From Muscardinus avellanarius (lineage: Eukaryota; Chordata; Mammalia; Rodentia; Gliridae), in assembly GCA_963383645.1 (NCBI GenBank), contig OY726571.1, positions 17,487,376 to 17,551,375 on the forward strand: 64,000 nt of DNA. Direction: 5' to 3'. Below, piece after piece: positions 20,830 through 30,668 of the stretch. How positions within the stretch are numbered: the first letter of the stretch is position 1; each line of letters starts with the position of its first letter. The notes under the pieces are model-generated. The model worked only from the letters and a program-made list of their open reading frames with translations. It had not been told where the DNA came from and searched no databases. Position numbers and translations under genes: made by a program.

Positions 20830-23030
20830 ACCTGCTCATAGTGACAGAGATCAGAGACCGGAGCCCGATGCACAGCAAGGCCAGAGCTGGGGCTTTGGAA
20901 GCCAGGATAGGTGCCTGCCATGTGGTGAGGCCTGTGCTAGGGCCAGAAAGGACAAGGTAGGAGCCTGCCATGTGGTGAGGCCTGTGCTAGGGCCAGCGAG
21001 GCCAGGATAAGAGCCTACCTTAAGGCAATGCCAGTGCCATGGCCAGCAAGGTCGGGATCAGAGCCTGCCATAAGGCAAGGCTGGTGCTGGGTCCCCCGAG
21101 GCTGGGATTGGAGCATGACAAGGGGTGAGGCTGGTGCCGGGGCTTCTGAAGCCAGGATTAGAGCCTGCCATGAGGCAAGGCTGGTTCTGGGGTCCCGGAG
21201 GCTGGGATAGGAGCCTGTTGAGGGGTGAGGCTGGTGCTGGGGTCAGCAAGTCCAGAATCGGACACTGCCCAGGGGTTAGGCCAGTGCTGAGGCCTCCAAG
21301 GCTGGGATTGGAGCCTGCCAAGGGGTGAGGCTGGTGCCAGGGCCAGCGAGGCTGGGATCAGAACCTATCATGAGGCAAGGCCAGTGCTGGGGGTTCCTAG
21401 GCCAGGATTGGAGCTTGCTGAGGGGTGAGGCCGATGCTGGGGCCAGGAAGGCCAGGATCAGAGCCTGCCGTGGGGTGATGCCAGGACATGCTTGAGAATT
21501 CTGGACAATATGCAGTGTGGGAAAGTTGTTTGGGAGAAGAACCAAGATGGCGGTGGCGGCCAGTAGTTGGGAGAGATAGAGATCTGATCCAATCCACCTT
21601 GAACTTTGGAAGAAATCTCCACAAAGGTAGCAGCAGGATGGGAGCCTGCCATGTAGTGAGGCCATTGCTGGGGCCAGAGAGGTCAGGATAGGAGCCTGCC
21701 ACAAGGTAAGACCGGTGCTGGGGCCTCTGAGGCCGGGATAGGAGACTGACGTGCAGTGAGGCTGGTGTCAGGGTCAGCGAGTCCTGGATCAGAGCCTGCC
21801 ACGTGGTGAGGCCAGTTCTGGAGCTAATGAGGCCAGGAATGAAGCCTGCCATTAGGTGAGGCCGGTGCTGGGGCCTCCGAGGCCAGGATCAGAGCCTGTT
21901 GTGTGGTAAGGCTGGTACCAGGGCCAGCAAAGCCGGGATAGGAGCCTGCCATAAGGCAAGGCCAGTTCTGGGGCCTCTGAGGCTAATATCAGAGCCTGCC
22001 ATTTGGTGAGGCTGGTGCCAGGGCTAGTGAGGCCAGGATCGGAGCCTGCTGTGAGGCAAGGCCAGTTGCTGGGGCCTCTGAGGCAGGGATTGGAGCCTAC
22101 TGGGTGGTGAGCCCAGTGTCAGGGCCAGCGAAGCCAGGATAGGAGCCTGCTGTAAGGCAAGGCCAGTGCTGGGGCCTCCGAGGCCAGGATCAGAACCTGC
22201 TATGTGGTGAGGCCAGTGCCGGGGCCAGCAAGGTTGGATGAGAGCTTGCCATGTGGCGAGGCTGGCTTGGGGCCAGCAAGGCCGGGATAGGAGCCTGCCA
22301 TGTGATGAGGCTGGTGCTGAGGCTAGTTAGGCTGGGATTGGAGCCTGCTGTGCAGTGAGGCCTGTGCCGGGGCCAGCGAGGCCAGGATAGGAGCCTGCCA
22401 TAAGGCAAGGTAGAGACTGGGACCTCTATGTCAGGGATCAGAGCCTGCTGTGCAGTGAGGCTGATGCCAGGATCAGAGCCTGCTATGTGGCGAGGCGGTG
22501 CCAGGGCCAGCAAGGCTAGGATTGGAGCCTGCCATGCAGTGAGGCTGGTGTCAGGGCCAGCGAGGCCAGGATCAAAGCCTGCCATGTGGCGAGGCCAGTG
22601 CTGGAGCCAGTGAGGCCAGGATCGGAGCCTGTCATGAGGGAAGGCAAGTGTTGGGGCCTCCAAGACTGGGATCGGAGACTCATGCAGTGAGGCTGGTGCC
22701 GGGGCCAGCAAAACCAGGATTAAAGCTTGCCATAAGGCAAGGCCAGTGCTGGGGCCTCTGAGGCCAGGATCAGAGCCTGTCATGTGGTGAGGCCAGTCCC
22801 AGGGCCAGCGAGGCCAAAATAGGAGCCTGCTGTAAGGCAAAACCAGTTCTGCGACCTCTGAGGCCAGGATTGGAGCCTGCTGTGTGGTGAGGCCAGTATT
22901 GGGACCAGCAAGGCCTGGAAAGGAGACTGCCATAAGATAAGGTCGGTGCTGGGGCCTCTGAAGCTGGGTTCGAAGCCTGCCAGGCGGCAAGGCTGGTGCT
23001 GGGGCCTTTGAGAGTGGGATCAGAGGCTGC
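20830..23030 (+). repeat. 50-bp VNTR array II, about 40 units, split by a head module
   Basis: Same 50-bp unit as array I but of a different variant set: CATGTGGTGAGGCC alternates with CATAAGGCAAGGCC. A roughly 165-bp head module with CCAAGATGGCGGTGGCGG interrupts it at 21,480-21,640. Minus-strand frames of up to 284 codons run through it without being genes. Confidence 0.9.
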
Positions 23031-23383
23031 AATGCAGCATCCACAGGGAAATATCACAGAAAATAAAAAAATTAGATGCTTCCCCCAATATTCAAAAACT
23101 AGGATGAAATGGGTAATAGGAGGAAATCTAGTTGAAGAAAGGGCCTTATGGAGGAGCAATTACAGTGACCTATCAGAAGGGATAGGAAGGGGGAAGATGG
23201 AATCTCTTTAAAGCACATGATATACTTAAACAAATATATCAAAGTCAATCAGTAAATCATGCATGGGATCAAAGGAGGGGGAGGAAATGGGATGGGGATT
23301 GGATAAAGGCTAATTGGGTAATGTGTGCTTGTATTCCATTGAGATGTTTGACTATAATGCACCAATAAAAATCTATTTAAAAA
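23031..23383 (+). mobile_element. L1-derived 3' UTR of unit 2, with poly(A)
   Basis: GCAGCATCCACAGGGAAATA to ACTATAATGCACCAATAAAA, followed by an A-run and then the right target-site duplication. It aligns with the 19.4-kb tail and genomic L1 3' UTRs, but has its own differences (GACTATAATG rather than GATTACAATG). Confidence 0.87.
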
Positions 23384-23404
23384 AGAAACATGGAACAAGT
23401 TAGG

Positions 23405-24965
23405 AAAGGAAATGAAACTGTACTATACTGATCATGAACTGTAGAGGGTCCCTGTAGATGCTTTTTCTTTATAGAATCTTTTTAAAGATGCCTTAGATCC
23501 AACTCATGAGGCAGTTTGTCTGGCCACTAGAGTAGCTACCTGGGAGCAAGCACCTCTGCTCTCTTCTGAAACAAAACCTGACATTTTGTTAACTTCCGGC
23601 TGAGGGCATGCTTGTGTTTTTCCACAGGATGCTCAAGCACCTTTGTGGATTCCTGATCAATTAATTTGCCGTTACACCGCATTGCCATGGGGGGGGGGGG
23701 GCTCACATTCCACCTCGCTCATACCCGCAGACCTTCTAGACAACGGCTGACCATCTTCAACACGAATTTGCTAATCTCAATCTTCATTCACCATGACAGG
23801 CTCAGACAACTTACTCTTTTCAACCTCCTATTTGGGGATAGTTAAAACAACTGACCTCAAGGGCTAAAAATTTGGTCCTGTTGTAAAGAGGCTCTCTTAC
23901 TCCTAAAAAAAACTTTTTATAGCTATGCTAAATATTCTTGCTTGTCAGGTACTTATTGTCTCTGCCTCTAGTTCTTATTGGGCTTATTTTCCAGATCCTC
24001 CTTTATTGCGAGTTCCTGATTGGGGACATAAAAATGTTAAAGTCACGGGGCATGGTGGAGCACACTTGTAATCCCTGTGCTTGGGAGGTGGAGACAGGAG
24101 GATAGTGCAGGTTCAAAGCCAGCCCTGCTTGCTTAAGAGACCCTGTTTCCAAAGAAAAACATAAAAAATAGGTCTGGGAGTGTAGCCCGGAGGTAGAAGC
24201 GTTTCCAGGAACCCCAGTACCACCAAATTTACAAACTAACCTCAACTTCTTGGGGGCACTGCTGACTCATTAATTCCTCATAAAACTTCTCATAATGTTA
24301 ATTTTTCAGGATTTGCTGAAAATACTCCAATATGTTTTACAACCTTAAAAACTAGAATCCCTTCTGGATGCTTATCAATTGATTATAGGTCTTATTTTGC
24401 TGATTCTCCAGATGACACTGGCATACGTCGTTTATTATGGCAATTGGAAATGGTTTCCATTGGACAATATAATAATGAAGAACAATATATACAAAAATCC
24501 TTACCCGGAGCCCTGGAACCTTGTGAACTGTTGTTAGATCAAAAGGACTTATATTGGAATAATTTGTGTAGTAACAATATTTATCCTCATTGTTTTGATT
24601 GTGGCTTTATAAAATATGCTATTCAATATTTTCCAGAAAGCTCAGAAACATTGATTTATGATTGGTCTGTTTCTTCTACTGATTTTAATTATGCCACATA
24701 TTTAAAATCTAATGCAGATAACTTCTTCTCCAGGCATGATTTCTTCTCATGTCCATAGGTGGTTTACACCAGGATAGGTAGCTCCTATATTTAAAAGTGA
24801 GTCTCCCCATACTCAAGATACCTATTTTTATGATTTATTTTGATTATTGGCAGCCACTAATATGGTATTGCTTATTTGCTCTAGACAAACTCCTCAGGGG
24901 TATGCTATTAGAGCATGTGTTAATGCACCACATGCTATTCTAATGAGTAAGGCTTCTGATTTGCA
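23405..24965 (+). pseudogene. Degraded class II ERV pol end and env remnant
   Basis: Frames broken by stops encode segments resembling the C-terminus of a betaretroviral integrase (about 23,615-23,680, with [12 protein letters not shown] sequence after a TTTCCACAG acceptor-like site) and then Env surface-subunit-like sequence (for example YWAYFPDPP at about 23,975). An open 104-codon piece lies at 24,444-24,758. A SINE interrupts it at 24,043-24,232. No LTR or complete frame was seen, so it is non-functional. Assignment to the betaretroviral group is by motif likeness. Confidence 0.6.
24043..24232 (+). repeat. B1-dID SINE inside the ERV env remnant
   Basis: GGCATGGTGGAGCACACTTG to GGAACCCCAGTACCACC, with an internal A-rich linker. 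Confidence 0.88.
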
Positions 24966-25975
24966 GATCATAAAAAAATGTAAAAGGTAGCCAAAAAATA
25001 AATAAAATGCTTGCCAAAACCAAAAGTAGAGAGAGGAAAAGTAAAAAATAAAGAGAGCGGCTTCACCCTCCATTGAGTCTGTGAGCTGTTCCTCCACTCT
25101 ACTTCACCGACTCCTCACCCCACTGCTCGCAGACCCCGACTCCTGCTAGGGCTGGATCCCAGCATGACTTAATGAGTGTAGGATCTTTTCTCCTTTAAAA
25201 GGCAAATGCTTAAACTTGTGTTCTGGATCCTACTCCCTATTGTCTGCCCAGAACTGCAGTTGTCCCATTTTGTTTTGTTTTTTTCTATGTAATATCTCAA
25301 GCCAGAAATCCTTCTGTAAGGCTTCCTCAATTCTTCCCTATCTCTTCTGTGCTCTTCTTGAATCTAATTTAACTATAGTAAGTATTACTGGTTCAATTTC
25401 CAAAACGAAAGTCTTGGTGTGTTTCAGGCTGGCTCTGCCTTTCACCCTGATGAGCACCATGATGCGCCTGTAGTAAGCACGGGAATGCCCTAATTGGCCT
25501 TCCTGCCTCCTGTTACCAGCACCGTAATGACATCATTGTTATCCACTCAGAAAGGATTTGTCATAGCTGACATCAGCCTTGTAAGAATTTCCCCTGATCT
25601 TTTTGGAACAAGAGGATAGAGTTTGCCATAACCTTCCAGGGTCTGTTGAAGAGTGAGATTTTCCACCTCTTGTCTTCAGGGTACAGCTGCAGGGTATAAA
25701 ACAACTAAGCCACAGCGTGGACTCCCCATCTCAGAGACAACGTGCTTTCCTCCCTATGTTGCATTTTCGTGTCATCTATTTTCCTGTGAGGAAAAAGCAT
25801 TTGGAAAGATGGTACTTTTTGTCCATCTTTTACCATATGTATAACTGTTTCCAATATGGGCTCTACTGGCTGAATCTGACAGCATTGCTTAACTTTTCCC
25901 ATCTACTTTACCATTCTTGTGAGCTATTGCAAGGCTGATGGTAAAACTCTTGACCCAACCTTCAGCTCTGAGTCT
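24966..25975. other. Unassigned sequence beside the ERV remnant
   Basis: No sustained coding frame. Short frames exist but have no recognisable family. It may be ERV-derived given its position, but I see no LTR ends. Confidence 0.4.
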
Positions 25976-27644
25976 AAAGTTGCCTTTTTTTTATTTTTTA
26001 TTTTTATTTTTTTATTTTTTAAATTTATTTTTATTAGTGCATTGTAATCATACATCACATTGGAATATAAGACTTGAGAGGATATACAAGCACACATCAT
26101 CCAATTATCCCTCATCCAGTCCCCATTCCATTCCCTCCCCCTCCCTCGATCCCATGCTTGTTTGGTGATTAACTTTGATACATATGTTTATGTACCTCCT
26201 GCATTTTAAAGAGGCTCCATCCTCCCCTATTCCATACTCTCTGATTGGTCACTTTAATTGCTTCACTATAGGGCCCTTTCTATAGCTCGACCACTTCCTG
26301 TTGCCCCTTTCCTCCTAGTTATTGCTGATTAGGGGAAGCATCTGGTTTTTATTTTCTGCGATATTTCTCTGTGCATGCCATGTTGCAAATACCGATCCCA
26401 CTCTTGATGGCCCCAGCAGTGGCCTGGCTACCTGGTGGACTGATCCAGACCTTGCTAGCTCAAGCAGCGGCCTTGCCTCATGGGAGGCCCCAATTATGGT
26501 CTCGCTGGCCCCAACACCGGCCTAACCCCTTGGCAGGCTCCAATCCCGGCCTCGGAGTCCCCAGCACCGGCCTTGCCTCACAGCAGGCTCCGATCCCGGC
26601 CTCAGAGGCCTCAATAGCGGCCTTGCCTCACAGTAGGCTTCGATGCTGGCCAGTGGCCCCAGCACCAACCTAACCCCTCAGCATGCTCCAATCCTGGCCT
26701 CAGAGGCCCCAGCACTGGCCTTGCCTCGTGGCAGGCTCCGATCAAGGTCGCTGGCCCCAGCACCGGCCTAACCCCTCGGCAGGCTCTGATCTCGTCCTCA
26801 GAGGCCTCAATAACAGCCTTGCCTCACGGAAGGTTCCAATGCTGGCCGTTGGCCCTGGCACCAGCTTAACCCCTCGGCATGCTCCGATTCCGGCCTCGGA
26901 GGCCCCAGCACCAGCCTTGCCTCACGGCAGGCTCCGATCTCAGCTTTGCTGTGTCTGTCACTGGCCTGAACCCTCAGCAGGCTCTAATCCAAGAACCCTC
27001 TTCGCCCAACTATTTGTCCCACGTTCTCGAGGGTGTGTGGTGGTGGTAGCTTTCTGCCTCTGGGGTCATTACTTCAAAGGTTTCAGGTGTAATGCATCAG
27101 ATTTCTGCCTCCCCTGAGTACTGGCCACTGCCATTGCCACTGCCTCCACCATTTCAAATCTTTCCCAAGTTCTTTTTCCACTCTGAATGTTGTCCAGTCT
27201 TCCTAAGCATGCACAACGGTAGCATTCAACCTTTGGTGTAATTTCTCCCCCCCCCAAAAAAAAATAATAAGGTTGTTAGGCTCCGATTTCTGCTCCTCCT
27301 GAATACAAGTCTCCACTGCCAACACGGAGACTGCTTTCAGCACCGTCTTTCTCCTTGGTCTCCGCTAAAGTCTCTCTCCTTACAGGTGATGTCCAAGATT
27401 CTTAACAGTGTAGAGAAGAAACAGTCCTCCTTAGCAGGGAATTTTTCCAATAATTCCAGTTCATTTGGATAAGTTTTGTCTGCATCTCCAGTATCCTTGC
27501 ATCCGCCACCTCCTTGACCCCTCTCCGATATTTTCCTTTTTTCTTTTTCTTTTCCTTTTTTACAGGGTCCTTCTGGGTGGAGAGGCGCCCCGCCAGCGCC
27601 TGCCCACCCGCCCAGGGTCGGGGCCCGGGGAAAGTTGCCTTTTT
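25976..27644 (-). mobile_element. VNTR composite retroelement copy E, 5'-truncated, with 14-bp target-site duplication
   Basis: AAAGTTGCCTTTTT occurs at 25,976-25,989 and 27,631-27,644. Read on the minus strand: a stub of the GC-rich array (27,630-27,565), an A-rich linker, head 2 starting CGGAGAGGGGTCAAGG (about 27,527), head modules to 27,000, about 12 units of the 50-bp array (26,990-26,390), the L1-derived 3' UTR (26,380-26,040) and poly(A) at 25,990-26,035. There is no LTR in its head 2, so it shows the state before that insertion. The site (TTTT|GT on the cleaved side) fits L1-type priming. Confidence 0.87.
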
Positions 27645-27884
27645 GTCTGAAGTATCTACCTCATACCCTTGCTACCCTTGGAAATCCCGACCACCTCACC
27701 CAATTTAGGATCAACAATTATTAATGATCTGGGAGTGTTTGCTGTAATTTTGGGTGGTGGGAGAATGCTCTGGGTTCAAATGCCCAATTTATGCAAAACT
27801 ATGAACTCTTTACAGCTAAGACATTACTAAACAAAAGGCCTATAGACACCTTGTGTCAGTCAATCTGTCCCTAAATTCAGGCTT
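27645..27884. other. Unassigned sequence between copies E and F
   Basis: About 240 bp of AT-rich sequence with no recognisable gene. It forms the unique spacer between two inverted composite copies. Confidence 0.5.
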
Positions 27885-28685
27885 AGAAGTAGAGGCTTTC
27901 AGCAGAGCGTTTAGGCTGGTGCCAGGGCCAGTGGCTGGCATCGAAGCCTTCTGTGAGGTAAGGCTGCTACTGAGGCCTCCGAGGCTGGGATCGGAGCCTG
28001 CCGTGAGGCAAGGCCGGTGCTGGGGCCTCTGAGGCCGGGATCAGAGCCTGCCGAGGGGTTAGGCCGGTGCCGGGGCCAATGGCCGGCATCGGAACCTGCC
28101 GTGAGGCAAGGCCGGTGCTGGGGCCTCCGAGGCCAGGATTGGAACCTGCCGAGGGGTTAGGCCGGGGTTGGGGCCAGCGAGACCATAATTGGGGCCTCCC
28201 ATGAGGCAAGGCCGCTGTTTGAGCCAGCCAGGTCTGGATCAGTCCACAAGGTAGCCAGGCCACTACAGGGGCCGTCAAGAGTGGGATCGGTACTTGCAAT
28301 GTGGCATGCACAGAGAAATATCACAGAAAATAAAAACCAGATGCTTCCCCTAATCAGCAATAACTAGGAGGAAAGGGGCAACAGGAAGTGGTCGAGCTAT
28401 AGAAAGGGCCTTATAGTGAAGCAATTAAAGTGACCAATCAGAGAGTATGGAATAGGGGAGGATGGAGCCTCTTTAAAATGCAGGAGGTACATAAACATAT
28501 GTATCAAAGTTAATCACCAAACAAACATGGGATCGAGGGAGGGGGAGGGAATGGGATGGGGACTGGATGAGGGCTAATTGGATGATGTGTGCTTGTATAT
28601 CCTCTCAAGTCTTGTATTCCAATGTGATATATGATTACAATGCACCAATATAAATAAATTTTAAAAAAAGAAGTAGAGGCTTTCA
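27885..28685 (+). mobile_element. VNTR composite retroelement copy F, 5'-truncated, with 17-bp target-site duplication
   Basis: AGAAGTAGAGGCTTTCA occurs at 27,885-27,901 and 28,669-28,685, with the site CTT|AGAA. It contains only about 8 units of the 50-bp array (27,905-28,300), the L1-derived 3' UTR and an A-rich tail. The 3' UTR is nearly identical to that of copy E, so both come from one young subfamily. Confidence 0.9.
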
Positions 28686-28849
28686 AAATGGACATTTCCT
28701 TGCCATCACTAAACCTCCTAGATGAAGAATACATTCCAGTATGCTTCTATTAATATTCTTTATCCACCAAATTAGCTGAGTCTACTATCTGAGTAGAAAA
28801 ATGTTACATTCTTACTTACATATGAGAAAATCCTCTGGATTACATTGTA

Positions 28850-28852
<3 letters not shown>

Positions 28853-28935
<83 letters not shown>

Positions 28936-28949
28936 CTCTCTCTTTCTTT

Positions 28950-29005
<56 letters not shown>

Positions 29006-29006
29006 T
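28853..29006. repeat. (TTTC)n with (TC)n microsatellite
   Basis: About 150 bp of pure pyrimidine on the plus strand. On the minus strand it is the A/G-rich tail of the adjoining SINE. Confidence 0.97.
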
Positions 29007-29195
29007 TTTTGTGGTACTGGAGTTCCTGTAAACCCTTCTACCTCTGGGCTACACTCCCAGACTTATTTTTAAATATATTTTTCATTTGGAAACAGGGTCT
29101 CCTAAGACAGCAAGGCTGGCTCCGAACCTGTGCGATCCTCCTGTCTCCGCCTCCCAAGCGCTGGGATTATAAGCATGTGCCACCACGCCTGGCTT
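29007..29195 (-). repeat. B1-dID SINE
   Basis: GCCAGGCGTGGTGGCACATG on the minus strand through to the CCAGTACCAC end, followed by the GAAA-type tail expansion. Confidence 0.88.
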
Positions 29196-30587
29196 ACATT
29201 GTGATATTTCTTAAATTACGTTTTAAAAGTCTGTATGCATTATTTCTATTGGTTAATGCATGTATTCTTTTTAGTTTGAAGGTTTGTCAGCATATAGTTT
29301 GCCTTAGGATAATTATAAATATGTTCAGACCATGCATAAAAGCCAGACCATTGTAAAATATTGAATCCAGAATTAAAAGATTTTGAATGCTGCAAATATG
29401 AACCTGCAGAAACCCCAGTATGTTAGGCAAAATACGGACACTAAAACAAAGATTTGGATCACTTCTTTAATATACAAAGTCACAGATAATTATTTTCTTC
29501 TCCTTAGTTATCACACATTATTCACAAACAGCAAATTGTTAATGAAAGAGAATTAGGTAAAACTAAAAAAAGTACAAATGCCCAATCTCAAAAAATTGCA
29601 CAGTTAAAATATTTTTTTCTTTGTTTCAATGCAATGTCCAATTTCAAAATGGGCTTTCTTTAGATGTAGAGAAACATACTGCAGCCCAAGATATCAGTAC
29701 TTCCTTTCAACTGTATTGATATGTAAAATAGCACCATTGGGCTGATTTTAACAACAAAAAAAGGTTTTCATCTTTCTTAATTAAAGTGTAATCCACACAG
29801 AATTATATAACAACTACAATAGTAATGACAGGTTTTAAGACTTCTAGTTTGTTCCAGAGTCCTCATTGGCAAAGGCCAGGAAAGGTAAATTGTGTCTGGA
29901 TAATTCAATCACTTTCCCACTGCACCCTCATGACCATTATACTATCTCTTAATGATGTCAATGCACGAAGGAGCTATTTTTTCAGCCAAATAATACATAT
30001 TTTAAGGGTACCATGGACCTTTTTTAAAACAAGAAAAAAATATAACTGAGGCCATCTCTCTGGGATTATAATTACCTGTAACAGCAGCTTTGAGGGAAGT
30101 TAATGCTGGGACATTATATCCCAGTTGGTGAGATCACTTATATTTTGATTTTTTTTCACTTTTGTACTTAAGCTTAATTTTCCTTTTGACTTCACTTCTT
30201 AAAAACCACATTTTTATTCCTGTACAGTTTAATCCTATACAATGAAAGTGATTGTAGCATCAATGTCTGTAGTTTATGGTATTGGCAATACCATATATTA
30301 ATGCCATGATTATAAAAAGCCAGTTTTTTAAAACAACTGTAAGTTTACTCTCCACTTTGAGTCCTTTGTTTCAATTCCATTTTATTTGTTCCACAAGCAG
30401 ATCAAATTGTCATTCTGCAGAGCAGTTTTTCTTTTTGAGAGGTAAGTCCGTCCTTTAAAAAGCACTATCACACAGCCAAATCTTTCCAGTGTGTTCAAAA
30501 GGCCAAACAAACTATTGCCACACGGGATGTAAAATAAATAAATAAATAATATGCATCTAGCTTTGTTTTATTTGTTTTGATTTACTT

Positions 30588-30668
30588 ATTTTATGGTAGT
30601 GGTGATTGAACCAGGGCCCTCGCATGTGCTAGGTAAGTGCTCTACCACTGAGCTACATCCCAGCCCTC
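30588..30668 (-). repeat. ID element (tRNA-Ala-like monomer)
   Basis: The minus strand reads GGGCTGGGATGTAGCTCAGT to GGTTCAATCACCAC with A and B boxes, then an A-rich tail. It is a SINE, not a tRNA gene: no acceptor-stem pairing and an internal poly(A) tail. Confidence 0.85.

Larger units (their letters stand above)
13911..23399 (+). mobile_element. Composite VNTR retroelement, dimeric, with 16-bp target-site duplication
   Basis: A perfect direct repeat AGAAACATGGAACAAG at 13,911-13,926 and 23,384-23,399 bounds about 9.46 kb that ends in an L1-type 3' UTR and poly(A). The integration site reads CTT|AGAA, an L1-endonuclease-like site. Modules in order: head 1 (13,927-14,468), GC-rich 73-bp array (14,468-15,540), repeat of the head-1 end plus an A-rich linker (15,541-15,780), head 2 (15,781-17,690, split by a solo LTR), 50-bp array I (17,690-19,375), L1-derived 3' UTR and poly(A) (19,380-19,780), a second head 1 (19,781-20,590), a SINE, array II (20,830-23,030) with an embedded head module, and a second L1-derived 3' UTR plus poly(A). 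It looks like the retrotransposed read-through product of two tandem units. I do not know a named family; it is SVA-like in architecture only. Confidence 0.85.

Noticed and set aside
20830..23030. CRISPR-like repeat array
   Set aside because: Repeats are directly tandem with no unique spacers, in a eukaryotic genome.
22190..23044. 284-codon minus-strand open frame and similar frames at 17.4-19.3 and 21.0-21.9 kb
   Set aside because: They translate the 50-bp array. Since 50 is not a multiple of 3, the unit is read in all frames; stop-poor composition, not selection, keeps them open.
24444..24758. 104-codon open frame as a live gene
   Set aside because: It is a fragment of the ERV env remnant, with stops on both sides and no complete domain.
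30588..30668. tRNA-like A and B boxes (here and in all ID halves) as tRNA genes
   Set aside because: They are tRNA-Ala-derived SINE halves with A-rich tails and lack a complete acceptor stem.
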